Positions 52,453-59,805 of a DNA stretch of 64,000 bases are shown here, piece by piece. Each line of letters starts with the position of its first letter. Position 1 is the stretch's first letter. Origin of the DNA: UBA10107 sp963835585 (GTDB lineage: Archaea; Nanobdellota; Nanobdellia; Woesearchaeales; UBA10107); contig CAWIGF010000003.1 in the NCBI GenBank assembly GCA_963835585.1, positions 434,001 to 498,000 on the forward strand, in the 5' to 3' direction. The translations under genes and the position numbers were made by a program. Below the pieces are notes generated by a model, which was given only the letters and a program-made list of their open reading frames with translations, searched no databases and was not told the origin of the DNA.

Positions 52453-53562
52453 TTAAGGAATACATTTTTCAAGCTTATTTAATTCGACGGTTGAAATCTC
52501 ATTTGGAAAATACCCCTTGATTTCTGTGCTGATTTTCTTTCTCAGCTTGTAAGTATTTGCGTGGCTTGCATATGCCATCCAGCCTTGAAAGCATTCGTAA
52601 ATTTCATCATACTTAATTGAATTGGGAAGACATACGCGTTTCAGGCATTCAAACTTCTTTTGCACTTTTCGCATGTTTACTTTCCTGAGTAATTTATAGT
52701 GATAGAATATGCGATACCCAAGAAAAGTAACGCCATTTCTTAGCGGAATTATGCTCGACTTATCAGGATGCAATTCCAGCTTTAGACATTTTAGATATTT
52801 TTCAATCATATCCTTGAAATGTGCAAGAACATTCCTGTCGTGATGCAAAATAACGAAATCATCAACATAACGCTCATAATATTTTGCCCTCAGCGTGTGC
52901 TTGACGAAATAATCAAGCTGGTTGAGATAGACATTCGCGAAGAATTGGCTGGTGAGATTTCCCAACGGCATGCCTCTGCCTTTTTCTTTTCCGTCAAAAT
53001 TATCAAGGGTTTTATTGATAAGCCAAATAACCTTTTCATCGGCTATCTTGCGTTTCAATATATTCAATAAGACTTCATGGTCAACAGCCTGAAAATAATG
53101 TTTTATGTCTGCTTTCAATACGTATCCTCTGACAAGATTATTGTTGCATGCATCTTTGACGAGTTTTCCATTGCATGATGCTTTTCGTTTGAATCTGTCA
53201 AAACTGATAATTGCATTGAGTGTCCCTTTGTTTTTTCTGCTTGCATACGAATCATTGATGAATATTTTTTCAAAAATCGGCTCGATGATATTGACAAGTG
53301 CATGATAAACAACCCTATCCCGAAATGCAGATGCATGGATTACTCGTGTTTTTGGGTCGCGGACAATGAATTTCTTTAAGGGTTGTGGCTGGTAGGTAAA
53401 ATTAGAAAGTTCGTTATGCAATGCTTGTAATTCCTGACCGAGATTCTTCTCGAACTCAACAACATACGGTTTTAATGTTTTTCGCTTTCGTGCTTTGCGA
53501 TAGGCGAGGTCAAGATTATTCATCTCGTAAATATTCTTGTAAATGTTTTTGTATGTTTTCAT
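52453..53562 (-). CDS. diversity-generating retroelement reverse transcriptase
   Basis: The reverse transcriptase copies the TR transcript into adenine-mutated cDNA that replaces a VR. At 369 aa it shows the RT palm motifs: ADIKHYF (catalytic Asp152), GMPLGNLTSQFFANVYL (residues 197-213) and YVDDFV (232-237, catalytic pair DD). GNLTSQ resembles the DGR/retron-like group II set. A thumb region with GVTFLGYRI follows. No maturase, endonuclease or integrase domain. It lies directly downstream of the TR on the same strand, the typical DGR order. No avd gene is recognisable. Presumed active since all catalytic residues are intact. Confidence 0.95.
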   Translation of the reverse strand: MKTYKNIYKNIYEMNNLDLAYRKARKRKTLKPYVVEFEKNLGQELQALHNELSNFTYQPQPLKKFIVRDPKTRVIHASAFRDRVVYHALVNIIEPIFEKIFINDSYASRKNKGTLNAIISFDRFKRKASCNGKLVKDACNNNLVRGYVLKADIKHYFQAVDHEVLLNILKRKIADEKVIWLINKTLDNFDGKEKGRGMPLGNLTSQFFANVYLNQLDYFVKHTLRAKYYERYVDDFVILHHDRNVLAHFKDMIEKYLKCLKLELHPDKSSIIPLRNGVTFLGYRIFYHYKLLRKVNMRKVQKKFECLKRVCLPNSIKYDEIYECFQGWMAYASHANTYKLRKKISTEIKGYFPNEISTVELNKLEKCIP

Positions 53563-53584
53563 AAAAAATACCTAGCACCTGAGC

Positions 53585-53694
53585 TATTCCGAGCGAGGAA
53601 ATCTCGTCATGTTTTTTTCATGATTTCGAGTTGTCAGGATTCCTGTTGCAATTCAGGTTAGCCCTGTCCGAATTCGCGTTGAACCTCGCGACAG
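53585..53694 (-). repeat. DGR template repeat (TR), interrupted by a 24-bp insert
   Basis: Template for mutagenic reverse transcription, on the minus strand between the third target gene and the RT. The 86-bp homology to the VRs is split by a 24-bp insert (53601-53624) holding a TCATG-7T-CATGA stem-loop. Read in the target frame the core encodes VARFNANSDRANLNCNRNPD then NS, with AAC/AAT codons at most variable positions, typical of DGR templates. All differences from VRs are at TR adenines. IMH*-like end: 53585-53600. Confidence 0.95.
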
Positions 53695-53918
53695 TGTTTA
53701 GCAGTTTCATTAAGTATTCACTGCAACTTCAGGGTTCGTTCATAACTTTCCCAGGGTTATTTCATTATTACTTGCTGTCGTTGCTGTATTTTATGGCAGG
53801 TAATCTGCACTATGAAACTGCGTGTAGCCCACGCTTGCTGCCTTCATTGGCTTTCATAGGAACGAAAGCCTCTTGCATGCTGCTAGGACAGTGAAAATAT
53901 TCCAAAAGAGTTTTTAAG

Positions 53919-54776
53919 TTATTTTTCGCGCGCTGCGCGTACCCCGAGCGAGGAATCCGAGCCGACAGGATCCCTGATGCAATCCAGGACAGCCCAGTCC
54001 GAATCCGCGAAGAACCCCGCGACAGAATTATTGTCTTTGTCCGGAGCCCAGTAATAAAGATTTCCGCTTTTTATGTTTTGTTTCGGAAGCCCATGATTAT
54101 TTGCATTTTTTAGCCAGTCATCAAAATCAATTCCTGGTGTTTTGTCGTCCATAAGACAATCTGCTGGTTCTGAATATTTTGGTTTTAATATTCCATTCAC
54201 TAATTCGTGTCCGTAATTTATGTGCAGAACATCATTTATCATTTTAAAATCTGCATCAAGCCATTCAGAACGCCAAGGGTCTCTGACTTCCGTTATTTCA
54301 TTAAGGATTGTTTCCAGTTGTTTTGAATCAATTTTGTCTCCTTTGCCGTTGTGCGCTTTTCCTGACTTCAATAAATTAAGAAAGTCCACGAACTGCCTTG
54401 GATTTAATGTTAAGTTTCCCATACTTAAATTTAATTTCAAAGCTTGTTCCCAATTAATGTTTCCGATGTAATCGTAAGCATGCTTTTTGCTGCTGCTCAT
54501 TGATGTGTTTTCAGCTTTGAATCCCAATGACTGTGCTGCTTTTTCAACAGCAGAATTAGATGATAATCTATTCATTGCAACAAGCAAATCAGGATAAGAA
54601 TAACTGCCGTGCTTATGGCTTGGTAAAATAATATAATCTTGAGGCGAAGTGATATTTTGTGCGGGTGTTACTTGTGCTGATTGTGGCGATACTTGCTGTG
54701 TATTTTTTTGCAGCACTCGCTCTATCGCTCCTTCAACAGATTTATCCATGAATGAATCAGGTATTTTGTAGTTCAT
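53919..54776 (-). CDS. DGR target protein 3 (C-type-lectin-like, variable C-terminus), 285 aa
   Basis: N-terminus MNYKIPDSFMDKSVEGAIER is shared with the other two targets, and a Gln/Pro/Ser linker follows. The middle has EVRDPWRSEWLDADFK and PGIDFDDWLKNANNHGLPKQ, as in target 2. The C-terminus carries VR3 (53940-54025), giving GFFADSDWAVLDCIRDPVGS, then DSSLGVRAAREK, the LG-(V/F)R end typical of FGE-type C-type-lectin folds. No signal peptide or membrane segment, so cytosolic. Its ATG overlaps the VWA gene's stop. Variable residues sit on the presumed ligand-binding face. Confidence 0.9.
   Translation of the reverse strand: MNYKIPDSFMDKSVEGAIERVLQKNTQQVSPQSAQVTPAQNITSPQDYIILPSHKHGSYSYPDLLVAMNRLSSNSAVEKAAQSLGFKAENTSMSSSKKHAYDYIGNINWEQALKLNLSMGNLTLNPRQFVDFLNLLKSGKAHNGKGDKIDSKQLETILNEITEVRDPWRSEWLDADFKMINDVLHINYGHELVNGILKPKYSEPADCLMDDKTPGIDFDDWLKNANNHGLPKQNIKSGNLYYWAPDKDNNSVAGFFADSDWAVLDCIRDPVGSDSSLGVRAAREK
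53927..53939 (-). other. hairpin downstream of VR3
   Basis: CGCGC-GCT-GCGCG inside the last codons of target 3, 18 bp from the VR core. Hairpins at this place stimulate retrohoming in known DGRs. Confidence 0.6.
53940..54025 (-). repeat. DGR variable repeat 3
   Basis: 86 bp matching the TR. Within the 68-bp core (53958-54025), 13 differences, all at TR adenines. IMH-like segment 53940-53955 (TACCCC in place of the TR's TATTCC). Confidence 0.95.
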
Positions 54777-56533
54777 TTTTGCACGAACCTCTTGTAAGTG
54801 TCTTTTGTGATGTCAACCATTAACTGTGATAAATCCTGTCCTGAATTTACTGAGAACACAGGTAGCCCCCATTTTTCCAAATCTTTTGAAAACTTGCTTT
54901 TGCCTCCAAGCTGAATATGCGCGAAATGATTTTGCTCTGCAAGTTTCTTGAACTCGCCTTTCTCAGAGTCCCAGTTTGCAATATCCCCGTCTGACAATGA
55001 AATGACAAAACTTTCCCTTCCCTGCAATGCGTTTTTCAGGACAGATGCGTCAATATTTGTATTTCCAAACTGCGGTGAAAGTGCAAGCTTCCTGACTTCA
55101 TCAATGTTCATGAACCCTGCCTCTTTGTAACGGGTGCTGTCCGAGAACAATGACATGCCGTGCTGAATATATTGCGCAATGCCTTGATTTTGCAGGAAAT
55201 TCTCAATGCCGTAAAATCCAAGCAATGCAAAGTGATATTTGCTGTTGTCGCCCCATGGAATGAATGTTGTGCTTCCTTGGTTTCCGTCAATTCCTTCTTT
55301 CATGGAACCTGAGCTGTCTAGGACAATCATTTTGAAGTCAGGGAAACTTTTCTTCTGAACTTTTGATTTTGCTTCAACTGTAAGCGGCTGGTTTTGATAT
55401 GCAAATTCTATTCCCTTATCAGTCAAGAAAAGTTTTGAAACCTTGATTTTTGCAGGGTCATCTTTTTCTTCATCAAATGGTCTGTGGGTTAATGGTGCGA
55501 TATTTAACGAGTGCTCTTTTGTCATCGCTTCGACTCTGACAGGAATTGCACGTGCAAGTTTTCTGTATAGTGCATCAAGCTGTTCATAGCTTGTAATATT
55601 TGTTGATTTTTTGTTTCCAGAAGAGTATCTTCCGTATGCAATCTCTTCGTTTCCTTCTCGTGTGCCGAGCTTTTGTTCTATGCCGTTTCCTGCACTTTGC
55701 TGCGACTGTTCCCCTTTGCTTTGCGATTCATTTCCATTGCCTTCTCCCGAAAATGCTGATAATCGTTCGGTTGGTGATTGGTCGAGCAATGGTGCAATAT
55801 GTTTTGCAAACATTCTTGCCATCGCAGGCCATGAATCTTTATTGAATAATTGCTCGGTATTTTGAATATTTTGGGGAAGCTTGAGGTCTTTGATGACTGA
55901 TTCAACTGCTTCATTAACATTCTTCTCATTTTTGTAATGTGGTTTCAAAAGAGTAATATCTGGTTTGTTTCCGAATAAGTGCATATTGAGTTTGACAAAT
56001 GTTTCATAGAACGGAGTGTATCCTTTCTGTCCTTTTTGTTTTAGTGCATGTCCTTCATTGTCCCAGAACAACACTGTTCCTGAGAAATCTCCTTTGAATT
56101 CCTTGCATCTAGGATTAATCATCAAGTCCTCGAATGCATTGGCAACATATTGTGCATGCTCCTGCTTGTCTTTCGGCAATGCAGTTTTGACTGCTTCGAG
56201 AATTGTGTCATGGTAATGAATATCATACGGGCATCCTTTTCCTGAATTTGCAGGAAGTTCCCAGTGCGCAATCTCATGGAGCATAACATCAGAAACCAAC
56301 GTCTCAAGCCCATCGTTGATTTTCTTTGCCTTGGCGTATGCTTTTTGTCGTTTTGTAGTTACAGGATTGAATCCTTTTTTGAGCGCTATCTCGATATTCC
56401 ATCCTTGCGGAGAAATATGTGCTGTAACATTCTGCTCTGCTTCATCATATTCTGCGAGCTTCAATGAACCGCCGACTAATCCAACCTTGTTTTTCTGCGC
56501 ATGCAGTGTTTGTCTTAAGTGGGTTATGTCCAT
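54773..56533 (-). CDS. HExxH metallopeptidase-like + VWA domain protein, 586 aa
   Basis: The N-terminal half has HEIAH at residues 86-90 and a later NAFEDLMINPR motif, the zinc-peptidase pattern of DUF2201-type proteins. A low-complexity Gln/Gly/Ser stretch (about 260-295) separates it from the VWA domain, whose MIDAS is D406-S-S408-G-S410, with SLSDGDIANW later (second metal-site region). MoxR-AAA+ ATPases and such VWA proteins normally work as a pair. Here the AAA+ gene is in the same operon and two DGR target genes separate them. Located between targets 2 and 3; its stop overlaps target 3's ATG. Confidence 0.92.
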   Translation of the reverse strand: MDITHLRQTLHAQKNKVGLVGGSLKLAEYDEAEQNVTAHISPQGWNIEIALKKGFNPVTTKRQKAYAKAKKINDGLETLVSDVMLHEIAHWELPANSGKGCPYDIHYHDTILEAVKTALPKDKQEHAQYVANAFEDLMINPRCKEFKGDFSGTVLFWDNEGHALKQKGQKGYTPFYETFVKLNMHLFGNKPDITLLKPHYKNEKNVNEAVESVIKDLKLPQNIQNTEQLFNKDSWPAMARMFAKHIAPLLDQSPTERLSAFSGEGNGNESQSKGEQSQQSAGNGIEQKLGTREGNEEIAYGRYSSGNKKSTNITSYEQLDALYRKLARAIPVRVEAMTKEHSLNIAPLTHRPFDEEKDDPAKIKVSKLFLTDKGIEFAYQNQPLTVEAKSKVQKKSFPDFKMIVLDSSGSMKEGIDGNQGSTTFIPWGDNSKYHFALLGFYGIENFLQNQGIAQYIQHGMSLFSDSTRYKEAGFMNIDEVRKLALSPQFGNTNIDASVLKNALQGRESFVISLSDGDIANWDSEKGEFKKLAEQNHFAHIQLGGKSKFSKDLEKWGLPVFSVNSGQDLSQLMVDITKDTYKRFVQK

Positions 56534-56559
56534 TTTATTTTTCCAACATGATTTTTAAA

Positions 56560-57336
56560 CTATTTTTCGTGCGCTGCGCGTACCCCGAGCGAGGAATCCG
56601 AGCTGTCAGGATCCCTGCCGCAACCCAGGTCAGCCCTGCCCGAATTCGCGCCGAACCTCGCGACAGCTCCGTCTCTTGGATGATAAAAGTAAAGTTTTCC
56701 ATCTTTTATGTTTTGTTTCGGAAGCCCGTGATTATTTGCATTTTTCAGCCAGTCATCAAAATCAATTCCTGGTATTTTGTCTTCTACAAGATAGTCTTCC
56801 AATGAAGCGGTAACTTCATTCGATTTTCCATTAGTAATTTCGTGATATATGACTGCCCAATCATTCTTGAAGAGTTTTGCTTTTTTGCTGAATTTTGCAT
56901 CAAGCCATTCAGAACGCCATGGGTCTCTGACTTCGATAATGTCATTCAGGACTTCATCAAGCCGTGCCTGTGGAATTTGTTTTCCTGATTCATAAAATGC
57001 ATTGCCTGATTTCAACAGGTTAAGAAAATCAACAAACTGCCGTATTGTAAGCATATATTCGTTATTTTTTTGTAATAATTCATGCGTGTCATTCCAGTTT
57101 TTATTTTTATAAGAAAGTTCTGTAGGGATAAGCAAGTCTGGGTAAGAATAATTTCCATGCTTCTTTCCTTCAAGAATAATATATTCGTTGTTGTTTGATT
57201 GTGAACTAGCAGGGGTTTTCTTTCTCTTTGATTTCGGTTGTGCTGTAGCAGGAGTTTGCTGTTGTGTGCTAAGAACCCGCTCTATCGCGCCCTCAACAGA
57301 TTTATCCATGAATGAGTCTGGAATTTTGTAGTTCAT
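56560..57336 (-). CDS. DGR target protein 2 (C-type-lectin-like, variable C-terminus), 258 aa
   Basis: Same layout as target 3: MNYKIPDSFMDKSVEGAIER, a Pro/Lys/Ser linker, EVRDPWRSEWLDAKFSK, then PGIDFDDWLKNANNHGLPKQ and a C-terminus ARFGANSGRADLGCGRDPDS, then SDSSLGVRAAHEK. DNA outside the VR is also very similar to target 3, so they are a recent duplication. No signal peptide. 3 nt downstream of target 1. Confidence 0.9.
   Translation of the reverse strand: MNYKIPDSFMDKSVEGAIERVLSTQQQTPATAQPKSKRKKTPASSQSNNNEYIILEGKKHGNYSYPDLLIPTELSYKNKNWNDTHELLQKNNEYMLTIRQFVDFLNLLKSGNAFYESGKQIPQARLDEVLNDIIEVRDPWRSEWLDAKFSKKAKLFKNDWAVIYHEITNGKSNEVTASLEDYLVEDKIPGIDFDDWLKNANNHGLPKQNIKDGKLYFYHPRDGAVARFGANSGRADLGCGRDPDSSDSSLGVRAAHEK
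56568..56580 (-). other. hairpin downstream of VR2
   Basis: CGTGC-GCT-GCGCG with one wobble pair, within the last codons of target 2, 18 bp from the VR core. Confidence 0.5.
56581..56666 (-). repeat. DGR variable repeat 2
   Basis: 86 bp matching the TR. Ten core differences (56599-56666), all A-to-G on the coding strand. Confidence 0.95.
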
Positions 57337-57339
57337 TTC

Positions 57340-58131
57340 TTAAGTTCCTTTATTTTTCTGATTTTTTTGCGTGCCTTCGGCACATGAAAATACCCCGAGC
57401 GAGGAATACGAGAAGTCAGGATTCCTGTCGCAACTCAGGAAAGCCCCGCCCGAATCCGCGACGAACCTCGCGACAGCTCCGTCTCTTGGATGATAAAAGT
57501 AAATATTCTTTCCCTGCTGATATTTTTGAGCAGTTGATTTTTGCGTTGGCAATCCCTGTGAATTAAATATCAATTCAACAAGACAGTCATCCCATAAACA
57601 ATTCTCTAGAGGTGCTTTCTTTCCTTTGAGTTCTGTTTTGTTTATTACTTTGTGGTCTGATTCAATTAAGCAATCATCGCCTACTTTGCTGAATTTCGCA
57701 TCAAGCCACGAATAAGCTCCACTATCGATGTGGTTAGTGGTAAGATGCTTGTAAATGTCTTCGATTTCTTTTTCTGAGAGAAAAGTTCCATTTCCATCAT
57801 GAAGCGCAACTTTTTTCTCATGCGCCTTTACTACGTTCAAGAAATACGGCATGAATAAAGCAGGAGTTGGCATGAACAAACCATTTTCAGCCAATTTGAA
57901 ATGAGTTGGTTCCCATTTCAATCCTTTGAATTGTTCGTATTTCGAGATAAGAGTAGTAGTTCCCGGAATTCGTACATAATCGGCAGGATTGATATTTGCG
58001 GGAACATTCACTGATTGTTCTGGTGAAGATTGTGATTGTGGCTGTGATTTGGCAGTCTGATTAGCAAGAACTTTCTCCATCGCTCCCTCCACTGGTTTTC
58101 CCATGAAGTTATCTGGAATTTTGTAGTTCAT
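57340..58131 (-). CDS. DGR target protein 1 (C-type-lectin-like, variable C-terminus), 263 aa
   Basis: N-terminus MNYKIPDNFMGKPVEGAMEK is like targets 2 and 3, then a Gln/Ser/Pro linker. The core is more divergent (GAYSWLDAKFSK, then GKNIYFYHPRDGAVARF). VR1 gives ARFVADSGGAFLSCDRNPDF, then SYSSLGVFSC; after this it has a different tail (AEGTQKNQKNKGT), since its downstream hairpin differs. It starts 1 nt after the AAA+ gene's end, so all three targets share the operon with the ATPase. Cytosolic. Confidence 0.9.
   Translation of the reverse strand: MNYKIPDNFMGKPVEGAMEKVLANQTAKSQPQSQSSPEQSVNVPANINPADYVRIPGTTTLISKYEQFKGLKWEPTHFKLAENGLFMPTPALFMPYFLNVVKAHEKKVALHDGNGTFLSEKEIEDIYKHLTTNHIDSGAYSWLDAKFSKVGDDCLIESDHKVINKTELKGKKAPLENCLWDDCLVELIFNSQGLPTQKSTAQKYQQGKNIYFYHPRDGAVARFVADSGGAFLSCDRNPDFSYSSLGVFSCAEGTQKNQKNKGT
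57371..57383 (-). other. hairpin downstream of VR1
   Basis: GTGCC-TTC-GGCAC, sequence unrelated to the VR2/VR3 hairpins but in the same relative place; conserved structure with different sequence. Confidence 0.6.
57391..57476 (-). repeat. DGR variable repeat 1
   Basis: 86 bp matching the TR. Eleven core differences (57409-57476), all at TR adenines. Confidence 0.95.
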
Positions 58132-58132
58132 T

Positions 58133-59596
58133 TTATTCCTTTTTCTCGGTGTTTGCTTTTTGAATCATGCCTTCGAGCGTGTCTTTCATAAAATTCCATC
58201 TTCCATTAAATGCGTCAAGGATTTTCTTGTTGGTTGCTCCTTTCCTGACCATCTCGTAGCCAGAAGCTACTTTGTCTGCCTGCGCATCAAATTCACTTTT
58301 CGTTGTCGCGATGACTGCATCAATTGCTGCATATTTGTCATTATTGTATGTATTCTGCACTGCTGCCTCATTCAGTATTCCCGAATAAGCAGACACAAGC
58401 TTGAATGCCTGCATCATGGAATCGAAATAACCTTTTTCAATTATGTCTTTCGAGACACCTTTCTCTGCTGCAATCTGGTCAAGCGCCTGTGAAAGCATGA
58501 CAATTGATTTCGCTGCTCGCGTGGAAATTGGCAAAACTAAACCAACATCAGAGCCTTGCTCATGATTTTCGAGCTGGTTAGGCCATGCATCTTTCATTTT
58601 TCGTTTGCTTCCTTTACTGCAATAGTCAAGACCATGCATTAAATAATTTGCAATAATTAATTTGTTGAGCGGAACTTCCTGTTCCTTCAATGATTCATAT
58701 GCCTTGATTATTTTATCTGTCTTATCTTCTGTCTTTGTATCAAAGACAACACGCGGATTCCTGTTTTGCGCAAGAATATCGAGCGTGTCTGAGCTTTTCG
58801 GGTGGAAGTAATCAACATCAACAACGACGTGCATCCTGTCTTTCAAAGCTCTTCCAAGTTCATTTGCTGATTCTGTAAATTTCTGCCCGATATTTCCTGT
58901 TGCGATACCGACAGAATATCCATTACCGATAGAATATAATTCCCCACCGATTTCGATACATCCGTCAAATAGATTAAACAACTGTGCTCTGACTGCTGGG
59001 ACACAGTTCGGTAATTCATCAACAACAATAAGACTTTTATTAATCTTTGAAGTCAATTCCTTAACATCTTCGCTTGTTCCAGCTAACTTCTCTAAGCCTT
59101 TTCTAACAATATCTGTTTGTTCTTTTGATAATTTTTGATAAACAAAGATTCCTTTTTCATTTACTTTTGGATAATAAAATTCTGTTTCACCTGTTTCGGG
59201 GTTTACCAAAGGTTCTAAATTATAAGTTGGTTTTTGGTTTAATTTACCAAGATTAATTCTTTGGAAAAGCTCTCTTGTATCCATATCATTTCTTCCAAGA
59301 ACAAACAAAGTTTTGTTATCAGAGAAACTTTTCATAGCATCAATCGCAACATTTGATTTATCTGTTAATTTATTTGAATATTTTTCCTGCATGTCACGAG
59401 CTAATTTTCCGCCACCAATTGTGCTTCCAAAATCATTCATCGCATCTGCTGCGAGCTGTGTTTTACCAGAGCCTGTATCTCCCTGCAAGAATAGATTTAA
59501 TCTTCCCCGCAAACACGCGTCAACAACATCCTGCATATAGAATGAAGCGCCATGCAACTGCGTAACTTCTGTTGAATTCTTATAGACTTTTGCCAT
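58133..59596 (-). CDS. MoxR-like AAA+ ATPase
   Basis: A 487-aa MoxR-family AAA+ ATPase. Walker A GDTGSGKT at residues 39-46; Walker B VVDE at 191-194; sensor/Arg-finger region IATGNIGQ ... GRALKDRMHVVVDVDY. A long insert (about 60-185) between Walker A and B is not typical. MoxR ATPases work with VWA partners as chaperone-like remodelling machines, and the VWA protein is encoded in the same operon. It overlaps the RHH gene by 17 nt, giving tight coupling. Likely drives assembly or activation of the diversified targets. Confidence 0.9.
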   Translation of the reverse strand: MAKVYKNSTEVTQLHGASFYMQDVVDACLRGRLNLFLQGDTGSGKTQLAADAMNDFGSTIGGGKLARDMQEKYSNKLTDKSNVAIDAMKSFSDNKTLFVLGRNDMDTRELFQRINLGKLNQKPTYNLEPLVNPETGETEFYYPKVNEKGIFVYQKLSKEQTDIVRKGLEKLAGTSEDVKELTSKINKSLIVVDELPNCVPAVRAQLFNLFDGCIEIGGELYSIGNGYSVGIATGNIGQKFTESANELGRALKDRMHVVVDVDYFHPKSSDTLDILAQNRNPRVVFDTKTEDKTDKIIKAYESLKEQEVPLNKLIIANYLMHGLDYCSKGSKRKMKDAWPNQLENHEQGSDVGLVLPISTRAAKSIVMLSQALDQIAAEKGVSKDIIEKGYFDSMMQAFKLVSAYSGILNEAAVQNTYNNDKYAAIDAVIATTKSEFDAQADKVASGYEMVRKGATNKKILDAFNGRWNFMKDTLEGMIQKANTEKKE

Positions 59597-59729
59597 TCTC
59601 TTCCTCCAAGAATTTATTTAAGCTGTATTCAATTATGTGAGATTTGCTTCTGAACCTGCTGCCTTTCGCAAGCTGGTCAAGCGCTTTGAGCTTGTCTTCG
59701 TCCAAAGTTATGCTGATTTTTTGTTTCAT
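59580..59729 (-). CDS. ribbon-helix-helix (CopG/Arc-type) regulator, 49 aa
   Basis: First gene of the DGR operon, from ATG 59729: strand KQKISITLDED, helix KLKALDQLAKGSRFRS, helix KSHIIEYSLNKFLEEEN. This is the RHH layout with a ribbon that binds the DNA major groove as a dimer. Overlaps the AAA+ gene. A CACTA-CA-TAGTG palindrome lies at the predicted transcription start, so autoregulation of the DGR operon is likely. Confidence 0.82.
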   Translation of the reverse strand: MKQKISITLDEDKLKALDQLAKGSRFRSKSHIIEYSLNKFLEEENGKSL

Positions 59730-59761
59730 GGTACTTTATCGCCTTTGATGCTATTTTATAG

Positions 59762-59773
59762 CACTACATAGTG
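59762..59773. promoter_or_regulatory. operator-like palindrome at the DGR operon start site
   Basis: CACTA-CA-TAGTG, 5-bp arms, about 24 nt downstream of the TATA box centre and therefore over the expected transcription start. Suitable binding site for the RHH protein. Confidence 0.5.
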
Positions 59774-59787
59774 GTAAATACAACTTC

Positions 59788-59795
59788 TATATAAA
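59788..59795 (-). promoter_or_regulatory. TATA box of the DGR operon
   Basis: TTTATATA on the minus strand, about 62 nt before the RHH start; this operon therefore has a short leader, unlike many genes here. Confidence 0.6.
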
Positions 59796-59805
59796 TCTTT
59801 CGTTT

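Noticed and set aside
52453..53562. RT as part of a retron or group II intron
   Set aside because: No maturase domain, intron RNA ends or retron msr-msd were seen, and TR/VR pairs with adenine-only differences show a DGR.
53631..53894. Plus-strand frame over the template repeat
   Set aside because: It is the shadow of the TR, opposite the operon direction, and has no ribosome-binding site.
53927..56580. GC-rich stems at the ends of target genes as terminators
   Set aside because: They lie within coding sequence and at a fixed distance from the VRs, so a DGR retrohoming role fits better.
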